A stretch of DNA of 64,000 nt from Mucilaginibacter sp. (GCF_028288225.1 NZ_JAQBOC010000003.1:186001-250000), one strand, 5' to 3'. Shown: positions 44,825 through 53,385, counted from the first letter of the stretch. A program made the numbers and translations. The notes: generated from the letters alone by a model not told the origin.

Positions 44825-45139
44825 TTATTTAAATTTAAATGTCTTTTAAAGACGTGTGTTTGTTAATTATATCGTGTGTTTTATTAAAAGGGTTGCTTCG
44901 TGTAATTAATTTTAAGTAAATTACTTTTCGTAAGTGCAAAGCATAAATAAGTGCAGTTATCAGCCTGCTAAAACTGAGTAATAAAAAGAACTGAGTCTTG
45001 ATTGTTTTTAATCAATTGGTTATCAATTGTTTATCTTTGCAATATAAATTTTTATAGGGGACAGGCAACCTTTTTTGATTAATTAACGTGATAGCGTTAA
45101 AGTAATGGGAATTAATATTAGATAAACAGGCATACCCAT
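44825..45139. other. 315-nt divergent spacer upstream of the ECF sigma gene
   Basis: AT-rich spacer between the WaaE-like gene (leftward) and the ECF sigma gene (rightward). It holds the candidate control site described at 45011-45039. I see no open reading frame or RNA gene. Confidence 0.6.
45011..45039 (+). promoter_or_regulatory. Candidate promoter with a tandem operator upstream of the ECF sigma gene
   Basis: TATCTTTG at 45032-45039 fits the Bacteroidota -7 consensus TAnnTTTG and would start a transcript about 95 nt before the sigma gene. Immediately upstream, the 8-mer atcaattg occurs twice (45011-45018 and 45022-45029) with an 11-bp period, close to one helical turn, as expected for a regulator binding one face of the DNA. 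A clear -33 box is not visible. Confidence 0.45.
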
Positions 45140-45760
45140 ATGGGAGAAGAAGAGTTGCATCAACTGATCAGGGGCTGTATTAAACAGGATAGAAAATGTC
45201 AGAAAATGCTTTACAAAGCTTTCTACGGTTTTTCTATGGGGATTTGCCTACGTTATGCGGGCAACCGCGATGAAGCAGCTGAGGTAATGAACCAGGGCTT
45301 TTTTAAAGTATTTACGCATATTGAAAGTTTTGATACAAGCAGGCCATTTAAAGCCTGGCTTGGAAAAATAATGATGAATGTTTCGATTGATCATTACCGG
45401 GCTAACCTTAAAATGGCTTATACAGAAGATCTGGATCAGGCTGAACATGTTAGTGATGGCGACATTGCTGATAAAAACCTGAACTATAATGATCTTTTAG
45501 GGATGGTTCAAAAACTTCCCCAGGCCTACAGAACTGTATTTAATCTTTTTGCTATTGAAGGTTATTCGCACGAAGAGATTGCAACAATGCTTAATATAAA
45601 TGCCGGTACGTCAAAGTCGAATTTGCACAAGGCCAGGCAAAAGCTAAAACAAATGATATTTAAGGCAGATTCGTCTGCCAATAATGCTAATTACAATAAT
45701 GGCATGGGATATACCCCGATTGTAGCTATAAAAGCAATAAACATGAACGGGTATTCATAA
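45140..45760 (+). CDS. ECF-type RNA polymerase sigma factor
   Basis: 206 residues. Sigma region 2 (about 20-90) includes GNRDEAAEVMNQGFFKVF and FKAWLGKIMMNVSIDHYR. Region 4 (about 118-170) has LPQAYRTVFNLFAIEGYSHE and IATMLNINAGTSKSNLHKAR. It binds core polymerase and directs it to a small promoter set. The C-terminus has about 25 extra residues beyond region 4. It lies 16 nt before a gene for a single-pass membrane protein that may be its anti-sigma partner. The YceI, DUF5777 and PQQ-protein genes downstream are possible targets. Confidence 0.93.
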   Translation: MGEEELHQLIRGCIKQDRKCQKMLYKAFYGFSMGICLRYAGNRDEAAEVMNQGFFKVFTHIESFDTSRPFKAWLGKIMMNVSIDHYRANLKMAYTEDLDQAEHVSDGDIADKNLNYNDLLGMVQKLPQAYRTVFNLFAIEGYSHEEIATMLNINAGTSKSNLHKARQKLKQMIFKADSSANNANYNNGMGYTPIVAIKAINMNGYS

Positions 45761-45776
45761 ACAAAGGTATTAGGGA

Positions 45777-47090
45777 ATGAACAAAGAGAACGAAAAAAGA
45801 TTAGATGATCTTTTTAAAAAGAACCTGGAGGACCCGGTCGATGAGATCCGGTACGAGGAGGGGGATTGGGATGCGCTTGAACAAATGATGGGTAAACCCA
45901 AACGTAAAGGTATGATCTATTTGTGGCCCATTTTAAGTGGTGTAGCAGCTATGTTATTGTTGTTTTTAGGATGGTGGGCTTTCAGACCAAGGACCGGAAG
46001 CCAACCAATCAAAGATCAAATACAGGCAGCGGCTCAGCACAAAACAGCAGATACTATTATGGACAGGCGGGCAACTGCTCATCCAAAACCAAAAGATACT
46101 ATTATGGACAGGCAGGCAAATGTTCATCCTAAAACAACAGATACAATAATTGAGCATAAAGCTATTGGGCAGCCTTTGACACCGGTACAGAAAACACCTG
46201 CTAATGTAGATTACGCTGTAAAAAACAATAAGCAGAGGTCGGTATTTGGATTATCTCCGGGCAAATCTCAAAAAGACACAATTATTGAAAAAGAGCTGGA
46301 GAGTTATAAACCAGGTAGCAGGCCGAATGCCGAATTGGTAGCTGTAAATTCGGTTCCGGATCTTAATCCAACATCAATAACTGAGCGATCAGTTAAGCAG
46401 ATAAATATCCCAAGGCAGGCATATAGCTCAACAACAGGACCGGCTATGGCTAAAAATATTAATAAAGTTAAGCCGAAGGCCGGATTTCGCCCTCAGTATG
46501 CGTTGAGTGTGGTTGCAGCGCCTGATTTAAATGGGGTAGGCTCATTTCAGCAAAGCAAGGTTGGTACCAATATAGGCATGACGTTCGCTGTTGGAGTATC
46601 ACGTAAGTTAACTGTGAGTACAGGTGCATTATATTCTGTTAAGCCCTACATAACTAATTTTAATAATTATCATACAGCTTACCAGTGGTCTGTTAACCCG
46701 ACAAATGTTACTGCGGATTGCCGCATGCTTGATATTCCGCTTAATGTAAGTTACCAGGTTTATCATAAGGCGCAAAATAAATTATCCTTCGGTACAGGCT
46801 TGTCGTCATATATAATGCTGCATGAAAGTTATAAATTCAGCTATGGCGAAAACTATGGTGGCGCTACTGGTCCATCAAGCTACACTGTACCCGGTACAGG
46901 CAAATACTTTTTTGGCGTGATGAACTTAAATGCCACCTATGAAAGACAAATAAATTCAAAAGTTGGAATTAGCATACAGCCCTACATGAAACTTCCCTTA
47001 ACAAACATTGGCTATAGCCAGGTGAAGTTACAAACCACAGGAGTTGCCATTGGGCTTAGCTGGAACTTAAATTCGTTAACAAAACCCTAG
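45777..47090 (+). CDS. Membrane-anchored protein with C-terminal outer-membrane-barrel-like domain, possible anti-sigma partner
   Basis: 437 residues. The first 52 residues are polar and probably cytoplasmic (LDDLFKKNLEDP, GDWDALEQMM), like the short anti-sigma-like N-termini found beside Bacteroidota ECF genes. One membrane helix follows (about 53-70, WPILSGVAAMLLLFLGWWAF). A low-complexity linker has a 15-residue unit repeated three times (residues 92-136; DTIMDRRATAHPKPK and variants). From about residue 240 the sequence looks like an outer-membrane beta-barrel of the PorT kind (ALSVVAAPDLNGVGSF, ending IGLSWNLNSL). There is no cleavable signal peptide. A helix anchored in the inner membrane and a C-terminal barrel are hard to reconcile, so the C-terminal part may be a periplasmic beta domain instead. 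Confidence 0.65.
   Translation: MNKENEKRLDDLFKKNLEDPVDEIRYEEGDWDALEQMMGKPKRKGMIYLWPILSGVAAMLLLFLGWWAFRPRTGSQPIKDQIQAAAQHKTADTIMDRRATAHPKPKDTIMDRQANVHPKTTDTIIEHKAIGQPLTPVQKTPANVDYAVKNNKQRSVFGLSPGKSQKDTIIEKELESYKPGSRPNAELVAVNSVPDLNPTSITERSVKQINIPRQAYSSTTGPAMAKNINKVKPKAGFRPQYALSVVAAPDLNGVGSFQQSKVGTNIGMTFAVGVSRKLTVSTGALYSVKPYITNFNNYHTAYQWSVNPTNVTADCRMLDIPLNVSYQVYHKAQNKLSFGTGLSSYIMLHESYKFSYGENYGGATGPSSYTVPGTGKYFFGVMNLNATYERQINSKVGISIQPYMKLPLTNIGYSQVKLQTTGVAIGLSWNLNSLTKP
46050..46184 (+). repeat. Three tandem 45-nt units inside the membrane/barrel protein gene
   Basis: Units at 46050-46094, 46095-46139 and 46140-46184 keep the reading frame. The first two are nearly identical over the first half (gatactattatggacaggc); the third is diverged. 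They encode the 15-residue repeats of the linker and could change copy number without a frameshift. Confidence 0.8.
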
Positions 47091-47094
47091 AAAA

Positions 47095-47637
47095 ATGAAA
47101 CATATCAGTATTATTTTACTTGCCTGGATGAGCACTTTCCAGACAGGACAGGATCTCTATATCTGTAAAAATGCCTCGGTCAGCCTTTTTTCAAGCGCTC
47201 CGATCGAAGATATTAAAGCAGCAACATCAACAGGTGCATCGGTATTAAATGTCTCCACCGGCGAATTAAACTTTAGTGTAGCTATCACCTCATTCAGGTT
47301 TCAGAAGTCATTAATGCAGGAGCATTTTAATTCTGACTATATGGAAAGTGATAAATATCCCCGTGCAACCTTTAAAGGTAAAATAGCCGAAAAGATAGAC
47401 GTTAGTAAAGACGGAAACTATCCGATAAATGTAACGGGTGATCTCACCGTACACAATGTTACTGCTAACAGGACAATACCCGGAACACTTGTGGTAAAAG
47501 ACGGGGTTATAAGTATGAAATCAGAATTTATGGTTAAGTGCGCCGATCATCATATTGATATACCAAGAATTGTGTTTCACAACATTGCAGAAAGCATTAA
47601 GATCAACGTAGCTGCTACCTACACTCAAAATAAATAA
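47095..47637 (+). CDS. YceI family protein
   Basis: 180 residues, with an N-terminal signal peptide (about 1-18). The lipocalin-like YceI fold is indicated by FSVAITSFRFQKSLMQEHFNS, YPRATFKGKI and the V-T-G-D-L-T-V-H strand (INVTGDLTVHNVTANRTIP). Family members bind polyisoprenoid-type lipids in a beta-barrel pocket in the periplasm. It starts 4 nt after the previous stop and 23 nt before the DUF5777 gene, a pairing seen often in this phylum. It is probably in the ECF sigma operon. Confidence 0.9.
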   Translation: MKHISIILLAWMSTFQTGQDLYICKNASVSLFSSAPIEDIKAATSTGASVLNVSTGELNFSVAITSFRFQKSLMQEHFNSDYMESDKYPRATFKGKIAEKIDVSKDGNYPINVTGDLTVHNVTANRTIPGTLVVKDGVISMKSEFMVKCADHHIDIPRIVFHNIAESIKINVAATYTQNK

Positions 47638-47660
47638 AACTCACACTAAATAACTCCGAC

Positions 47661-48590
47661 ATGAAAAGATGTATAATCCTGTTAAGCTTTCTCATAACAA
47701 GTGTTAGCTTAATGGCTCAAAAACCCGATTCAGCAAAAAAAGCAACCTCAGCCGATTCGTTGCTGAATTCGATGAGTAAAGATGAGGCAAAAGGGCCAAT
47801 TGCCATTTATAAATCGTCCAGGCTTGTTTTATCGCAAAGTACCAAAACGATAAAGAAGAATAACCTTAACTTTTTAGTGATCCATCGTTTCGGCGATTTT
47901 GCCGGCAAGGTAGGCGGAGGCCAAACATATTTTGGGCTGGATGCCGTTGCCGATGTGTACATAGGATTTGAATACGGGCTGAGCGATAATTTTAATATTG
48001 ACATGGGCCGGAGCACAATTGGCGGTCTGGCTGACCTGGAGCTAAAATATGCTGTATTGCACCAGGCCAACGGTGGATCGCCATTTGCAATTACCTTAAT
48101 TGGCGAAACGGGGTTCAGGCCTTATGGTGTTAACTTTACCAAGACATCAGACAGATTTTCCTATTTCGGACAAGCCCTTATAGCCCATAGCTTTTCGCCG
48201 GGCAATGTTTTGCAAATAGCCCCATCGTTTGTACGCAACAACACACCAATACCATTTGTGCCAGGGAATGACCTTGATTTTTTTGCGCTTTCGGGAACTC
48301 TGCGTTTAAAAATTTCAAACCATAGCGGCTTTATTGTCGATTATGCGCATTCATTCTCATCTTATCAGCATACCAAGAACAGCGGCTTTTCCGACCCGCT
48401 GGGCTTTGGCTATGAAGTTGAAACTGGTGGCCATGTGTTTACGGTCAACGTTACCAACGCCCGGGCTGTTAATGAAATCAATTACTTAAGCGGCACACAG
48501 TCAAGCTATGGCAGGGGACAATATCGTTTAGGTTTCACCATCTCGAGGATGTTTGATTTTAGCAGCCATAAAGGAAGTAAAAAAGAGTAA
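47661..48590 (+). CDS. DUF5777 family beta-barrel protein
   Basis: 309 residues with a signal peptide (about 1-19, ending LMAQ). The body matches the DUF5777 outer-membrane barrel family: NNLNFLVIHRFGDFAGKVGG, FEYGLSDNFNIDMGRS, and a late GHVFTVNVTNARAVNEINYL strand pair. Its function is not established; such genes often accompany YceI and cytochrome or quinoprotein genes, as here. A very long hairpin follows the stop and probably ends the operon. Confidence 0.82.
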   Translation: MKRCIILLSFLITSVSLMAQKPDSAKKATSADSLLNSMSKDEAKGPIAIYKSSRLVLSQSTKTIKKNNLNFLVIHRFGDFAGKVGGGQTYFGLDAVADVYIGFEYGLSDNFNIDMGRSTIGGLADLELKYAVLHQANGGSPFAITLIGETGFRPYGVNFTKTSDRFSYFGQALIAHSFSPGNVLQIAPSFVRNNTPIPFVPGNDLDFFALSGTLRLKISNHSGFIVDYAHSFSSYQHTKNSGFSDPLGFGYEVETGGHVFTVNVTNARAVNEINYLSGTQSSYGRGQYRLGFTISRMFDFSSHKGSKKE

Positions 48591-48629
48591 AAATTTATTG
48601 GAATTGAATAGAATTGGTTAAAAAAATCA

Positions 48630-48691
48630 ATTAATAAAGGCCGGATCTTTATAACTTTAACGCAGGTTATAAAGATCCGGCCTTTATTAAT
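48630..48691 (+). terminator. Perfect 26-bp hairpin, probable transcription terminator
   Basis: Arms 48630-48655 and 48666-48691 are exact reverse complements with a 10-nt loop. It lies 40 nt after the DUF5777 stop and nearly 200 nt before the PQQ-protein gene. No long T run follows, so it may be a palindromic repeat used as a terminator. The rest of the spacer to 48887 shows nothing else I can support. Confidence 0.65.
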
Positions 48692-48887
48692 ATGAAACTA
48701 ATGAAAAATATGCCGGACGAAGCTTTGCTTATTTATCTGCTCGCATGATCCCGAAGTGATTGAAGGGGCCAGGGGTTGGGATGTTCATATTGAAACCCCG
48801 GGCTTAAATTAGATAACCATAAGGTTTTTGTTTTTAATATAATGTGATTAGCTTAGTCGGTAACTCCAATTAAAGCTAAATCATTTT

Positions 48888-51068
48888 ATGAAGATCCCTG
48901 CCTTATTTTATTTAGTGCTGGCAATAAACATCATTACATCCTGTAAAAAAAAACCATCAATTTCAGATAATAGCGAATGGCGCACCTATGCCGGCTCAAA
49001 AGAAGGGAACAGGTATTCATCAAACGGGCAGATAACACCGGCAAACGTTAGCCAGCTTAAAGTTGCGTGGACTTATAGTTCAAATGACAAGGATAGTGCC
49101 AATCGCAGCCAAAATCAATGTAATCCGGTAATGGTTGATGGTATACTTTATGCAGCCAGCCCCAAGCTAAAGCTGTTTGCGTTAAATGCAGCAACAGGTG
49201 TGCAAAAATGGCTTTTTGACCCTGCTGCACAGGATAGCTCAAAAAAAGATGACCCGCTGGCTTATTACAAAGTATGCCGTGGCGTAATTTATTGGGAGGA
49301 TGAAAATGGGGAAAACAAACGTATTTTTTACAGTGTTGGCTCAAAAACTTACGCTATTGATGCGGAAAGTGGTGTACCCATTAAAAGTTTTGGCAAAGAC
49401 GGTTATTTAGATTTAACGAAAGATCTTGGAAGGGAAACCAATTCATTTGTTTCGGGCACTACGCCGGGTGTAATTTATAAAGATGTTTTAATAGTAGGCA
49501 CACGGGTTGCAGAATCGGAAGATGCCGCGCCGGGCCACATCCGTGCTTATGATGTTCGTACTGGCAAGCTCAGGTGGATCTTTCACACTATTCCACACCC
49601 CGGTGAAAAAGGATATGAAACCTGGCCTGACAAAGATGCCTGGACAAAATTAGGCGGCGCAAATAACTGGTCGGGCATGGCATTGGATGAAAAGCGTGGC
49701 ATTGTGTATATCCCGATAGGTTCAATAGGCGGTGATTTTTATGGTGCTAACCGTAAAGGTGCAAATCTTTATGCTAATTCGCTTGTTGCTTTGGATGCCG
49801 CTACAGGCAAATACATTTGGCATTACCAGGTGGTCCATCATGATCTGTGGGACCGCGACCTGCCGGCAAATCCTAACCTGGTAACTATAAAACATAATGG
49901 TAAAACAATTGATGCGGTAGCCCAAATCACCAAACACGGTTATATTTTTATGTTCGATAGAACTAATGGCCAGCCAATATTCCCTATTGAAGAAAAGCCG
50001 GTTCCTCAAAAGGGGCTGCCCGGTGAGCAGGTATGGCCAACACAACCAATTCCAACATTGCCGCAGGCTTTTGCCCGTCAGCATTTTGGACCGGAAGATG
50101 TAACTGATATCAGCACGGAAACGCACAAGGATATGCTTGATAAGTACAGGCAAGTAAAATATAACACCATGTTTGCCCCGCCAAGTAAAGATGGTGATTG
50201 GATCTTCCCCGGCTTTGACGGTGGGGGCGAGTGGGGAGGCGCCGCAGTTGATCCGGTATCGAAGATAATGTACATAAGTAATTCTGAAATGCCATGGGCG
50301 CAGGTAATGATCGATGTGCCAAAAAACACTGACGATTATTCTTTAAAAGGGATAGGCCATACTATTTATAATAAATATTGCATATCCTGCCATGGGGTTG
50401 AGTTAAAAGGTAATGGCACTTCATATCCGTCATTAGTGAATATCAACAAAAAATATACAGGGGATGAGGCCAGCAAGATAATTGAGAACGGCCGTAACAT
50501 GATGCCTTCATTTAAACAAATTTCTGCCGATGAGAAAAAAGCTTTGCTTGCCTTTGTGTTAAAGCTGCCTGAAAAAGAGCCGGTATCCAGGCAAATGGCT
50601 AAAGAACCGGTTACTGTTGCTAATAAAACGTCAAGTACAATACCTTATGTAATGAACGGTTATAACAGGTTTCTGGATAAGGACGGCTATCCCGGCATTA
50701 AACCGCCATGGGGCACACTAAATGCGGTAGACCTAACCTCAGGGAAGCTTTTATGGAAAGTGCCACTGGGCGAATACCTTGAACTTACCAAAAAAGGGAT
50801 CCCTGTAACCGGGACAGAACTATATGGCGGTCCACTGGTAACTAAAGGCGGATTGGTATTTATTGCAGCAACCAAGGATGAAAAGATCAGGGCTTTTGAT
50901 AAAAATACAGGCAAGCAGGTTTGGGAAGCAAAATTACCGGCTGCAGGTTATGCTACACCCGCCACTTATGCAATTGATGGTAAGCAGTTTGTTGTTATTG
51001 CCTGTGGAGGGGGGAAAATAGGCAGTAAATCCGGCGATAGTTATGTTTGCTTTGCGCTACCCAATTGA
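48888..51068 (+). CDS. PQQ-type beta-propeller dehydrogenase with inserted cytochrome c domain, lipoprotein
   Basis: 726 residues. A lipoprotein signal ends at IITSC, so the protein is probably anchored to a membrane facing the periplasm. The first 470 residues are PQQ-type propeller blades (WRTYAGSKEGNRYSS, LFALNAATGVQKW, ALDAATGKYIWHYQ, DRTNGQPIFPI). A cytochrome c domain is inserted at about 485-575 with C498-x2-C501-H502 (YCISCHG) and a likely methionine ligand in NMMPSFKQ. Propeller blades resume to the end (AVDLTSGKLLWKVPLG, AFDKNTGKQVWEA). This is the layout of membrane-bound quinoprotein glucose- or alcohol-type dehydrogenases in Bacteroidota. Electrons would pass from PQQ to the internal haem. 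No PQQ synthesis genes are in view, and the substrate is unknown. Confidence 0.87.
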   Translation: MKIPALFYLVLAINIITSCKKKPSISDNSEWRTYAGSKEGNRYSSNGQITPANVSQLKVAWTYSSNDKDSANRSQNQCNPVMVDGILYAASPKLKLFALNAATGVQKWLFDPAAQDSSKKDDPLAYYKVCRGVIYWEDENGENKRIFYSVGSKTYAIDAESGVPIKSFGKDGYLDLTKDLGRETNSFVSGTTPGVIYKDVLIVGTRVAESEDAAPGHIRAYDVRTGKLRWIFHTIPHPGEKGYETWPDKDAWTKLGGANNWSGMALDEKRGIVYIPIGSIGGDFYGANRKGANLYANSLVALDAATGKYIWHYQVVHHDLWDRDLPANPNLVTIKHNGKTIDAVAQITKHGYIFMFDRTNGQPIFPIEEKPVPQKGLPGEQVWPTQPIPTLPQAFARQHFGPEDVTDISTETHKDMLDKYRQVKYNTMFAPPSKDGDWIFPGFDGGGEWGGAAVDPVSKIMYISNSEMPWAQVMIDVPKNTDDYSLKGIGHTIYNKYCISCHGVELKGNGTSYPSLVNINKKYTGDEASKIIENGRNMMPSFKQISADEKKALLAFVLKLPEKEPVSRQMAKEPVTVANKTSSTIPYVMNGYNRFLDKDGYPGIKPPWGTLNAVDLTSGKLLWKVPLGEYLELTKKGIPVTGTELYGGPLVTKGGLVFIAATKDEKIRAFDKNTGKQVWEAKLPAAGYATPATYAIDGKQFVVIACGGGKIGSKSGDSYVCFALPN

Positions 51069-51138
51069 ATAAATTGAGAAAAGCACCTTTCTCCTTTCAC
51101 CTATTTTTTTTATTTTACAGGCTGATTAAGCTTTAACT

Positions 51139-51714
51139 ATGGAAAAAGGACGTTTAGAAGCATTCAGCGATGGTGTAATTGCAATCATCATTACGATAAT
51201 GGTTTTAGAATTGAAGGTGCCTCACGGAGCAGATATCAGGTCGTTGTTACCGCTGTTGCCGGTTTTTGTTAGTTACCTGCTTAGTTTTATTTATATAGGG
51301 ATCTATTGGAATAACCACCATCATACCCTGCAGATTGTTGAATCGGTAAATGGCGCTATCCTTTGGGCTAATATGCATTTGCTTTTCTGGTTATCATTGA
51401 TTCCGTTTGTCACTGCCTGGATGGGGGAGAATCATTTTGCAGAATGGCCGGTTACCTGTTACGGAATTGTTTTAATAATGTGCTCATTGGCTTATGCATT
51501 GTTCCTGATAACTTTGATAAGGCATCATGGCGACAATTCCTTATTGGCTCAGGCAATAGGAAAAGACCGGAAGGGCGCCATTTCAACCATTATATACGCC
51601 GTTGCAATTATTGCTTCATTTTTTAATTCAAAAGTTGGCTTTGCATTATATATAGTGGTAGCATGTATCTGGTTCATACCTGATAAACGGATAGAAAAGA
51701 AGATAAACAGGTGA
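51139..51714 (+). CDS. TMEM175-type potassium channel (DUF1211)
   Basis: 191 residues and about six membrane helices. The N-terminus (RLEAFSDGVIAIIITIMVLE) is the pore-lining helix signature of the TMEM175/DUF1211 family, which forms potassium-permeable tetramers in bacteria. A second signature stretch, YIGIYWNNHHHTL, follows. The start is the ATG 70 nt after the PQQ-protein stop, so it may be co-transcribed but a separate promoter is possible. Length is normal for a bacterial single-repeat member. Confidence 0.92.
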   Translation: MEKGRLEAFSDGVIAIIITIMVLELKVPHGADIRSLLPLLPVFVSYLLSFIYIGIYWNNHHHTLQIVESVNGAILWANMHLLFWLSLIPFVTAWMGENHFAEWPVTCYGIVLIMCSLAYALFLITLIRHHGDNSLLAQAIGKDRKGAISTIIYAVAIIASFFNSKVGFALYIVVACIWFIPDKRIEKKINR

Positions 51715-51756
51715 GGAGCCACCTTGTAAGTAAGTTCAAAGCCAGAAGTATTAAGC

Positions 51757-51793
51757 CCAAAGTCGTTAGCTCATTTCTAACTTAAGACTTTGG
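51757..51793. terminator. Bidirectional hairpin between convergent genes
   Basis: An 8-bp stem (51757-51764 with 51786-51793) continues with a 5-bp inner stem (51765-51769 with 51777-51781) after a 4-nt bulge. It sits between the convergent TMEM175 and DoxX-like genes and could end both transcripts. Confidence 0.5.
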
Positions 51794-51801
51794 ACTCAGG
51801 A

Positions 51802-52614
51802 CTACGAACCATCATAAACTGCTTGTAATTTATCTACAGAATGTGATGTTTCTGTTTTCCTTCCCAGGGCAAGCCATAATGCCAGTAAACAAGCATAACT
51901 GCCACCGCGTTCAACCCACTCAAATATTTTATAGTGCGGATAAAATAATTCACTGATGATTTTCCAGGTAAAAAAGACCAGCAATGCCGGGCGGATAGGT
52001 TTTATTAGTACCGCAGCGGCTGCCGCAATTTCTAATGCACCAATCAAATGCGCAACATTTGCCGGGTTATTAAAGCCAAGATTGGTGTATTGACCAATAA
52101 GGCTCTTTTTCTCAATCAGGTTAAGCCAGCCATGGCCTGCAAGGAGCAGGAATACCACCACTTTTAAACAGATCACTACCTTTGTCAATGTTTTAGCATC
52201 CACCGAAGTATCCGGATTGATTGGATTGAACAAACTTTTAATATTTAACTGCACCCCTCCGGACAACAGCAAAAGGGCCAGCGGAGCGCCAAAGTTCCCG
52301 GCTCGTTCAATGAATTCGGCAAAAGGCTCACCCGATAACGGGCGTAAAAACGCTGTTGCAGTTCCCCATATTACAAGCCAAAGCGGAATTACCCGTAGAG
52401 GATATATGAGCATTGTTATTCCGCACATAATATCAAAGCCCCCAAGCCAGGGCATCAACTGGTAAGCCATAACCTTACCTATACCAAATACGGCAAAGTA
52501 ATTACACCATATTGCTTTGGTAATTATTCCAAACGACCCATGCCCTATAAAGCACATGGCTACTGCAAAACGCAGTGTATAATGAAGCTGTTGTTGAAGA
52601 TTAAGATTCAGCAT
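51802..52614 (-). CDS. DoxX-like membrane protein with internal duplication
   Basis: 270 residues with about eight hydrophobic helices. Two halves repeat with an offset of about 132-136 residues: GHG at 24-26 and 160-162, LGGFDI at 57-62 and IGALEI at 191-196, and FIERAGNFGAPLALLLL at 101-117 against WVERGGSYACLLALWLAL at 233-250. Each half resembles a four-helix DoxX-like unit, so this is a fused or duplicated form. DoxX-like proteins are associated with quinone or redox functions, but the role here is unknown. It is transcribed leftward and separately from the genes further right. Confidence 0.7.
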   Translation of the reverse strand: MLNLNLQQQLHYTLRFAVAMCFIGHGSFGIITKAIWCNYFAVFGIGKVMAYQLMPWLGGFDIMCGITMLIYPLRVIPLWLVIWGTATAFLRPLSGEPFAEFIERAGNFGAPLALLLLSGGVQLNIKSLFNPINPDTSVDAKTLTKVVICLKVVVFLLLAGHGWLNLIEKKSLIGQYTNLGFNNPANVAHLIGALEIAAAAAVLIKPIRPALLVFFTWKIISELFYPHYKIFEWVERGGSYACLLALWLALGRKTETSHSVDKLQAVYDGS

Positions 52615-52682
52615 GTAAAAAACTTGAACTCCGTTAATTATATATTACGGAGAAGGTTAGCAAAAATGTTAATTAATAATGG

Positions 52683-53231
52683 TTAGCAAAACATTTTTGG
52701 AGGCTGATGAGGGGTATCAATATAGTGTTGAACAGGGCTGGAGCAGAATATAATATTATTTGCTTGCAGGATAATAACAGGCGGTGAAAATTTAAACAAT
52801 ACAATAGGGTAATTATATTTACCAAGGTCAATTGCTTTACCAAACGGAACATGATCCTTTTTATTTACCGGGATATCAGCAATTTGACTGGCATTGATAA
52901 TATTTTGGTTAAAAAGCCTTGTTTTTTCGTAATTAGGAACACACATCAGGTAAATAGTATCCCTGGTTAGCTTAAGTTTTACGTAGTTATAACAAGTGCT
53001 TTTAAATTGTATTTGTCCGTTTATTTTTTCAAAACTATTCCAGTTTTGGGTTACCCCGGTATGTGCGGGTACTTTTATTTGCACCAGGTCATGCACATTA
53101 TACAGGTTTTTGCTTATGCGGTCATTAAACAATTTATCCGATTGGTAAACAAAGTATTGATAGAGTACAAGATGTCCGCAAATGGAGAATATTTGCAGGC
53201 CAAGCAATGTTATAGCTATCAGTTTTTTCAA
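52683..53231 (-). CDS. Conserved protein of unknown function with N-terminal membrane segment
   Basis: 182 residues. The N-terminus (IAITLLGLQIFSICGHLVLY) is a signal anchor or uncleaved helix, so the rest should be periplasmic. The body has CYNYVKLKLTRDTIYLMCVP, a DIPVNKKDHVPFGKAIDLG stretch and a C-terminal IDTPHQPPKMFC that looks conserved. The four cysteines after the anchor could form disulfides or bind metal. I do not recognise a characterised family; I have the impression that similar proteins occur in other Sphingobacteriaceae but cannot check. It lies between the DoxX-like and PorT-type genes on the same strand. Confidence 0.6.
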   Translation of the reverse strand: MKKLIAITLLGLQIFSICGHLVLYQYFVYQSDKLFNDRISKNLYNVHDLVQIKVPAHTGVTQNWNSFEKINGQIQFKSTCYNYVKLKLTRDTIYLMCVPNYEKTRLFNQNIINASQIADIPVNKKDHVPFGKAIDLGKYNYPIVLFKFSPPVIILQANNIIFCSSPVQHYIDTPHQPPKMFC

Positions 53232-53364
53232 TTATTTAGTTTTAATCAAGATTACCCTAAAAGTATCAGAAAAAAATTAAACCTGAAAATTTTATTAATC
53301 AATCACAAATGATTTAATAAAAAATTATTACGGGTTTATACTGTAACAGATAAAAAATGAAAAA

Positions 53365-53385
53365 GGCAGCTATATAATAGCTGCC
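53365..53385 (-). terminator. Rho-independent terminator of the PorT-type gene
   Basis: On the minus strand an 8-bp stem (53378-53385 with 53365-53372) is followed by a T-rich stretch. It lies about 30 nt after the stop of the leftward PorT-type gene. Confidence 0.7.

Noticed and set aside
48692..48748. Short reading frame right after the 26-bp hairpin
   Set aside because: Only 18 codons with no conserved feature; likely chance.
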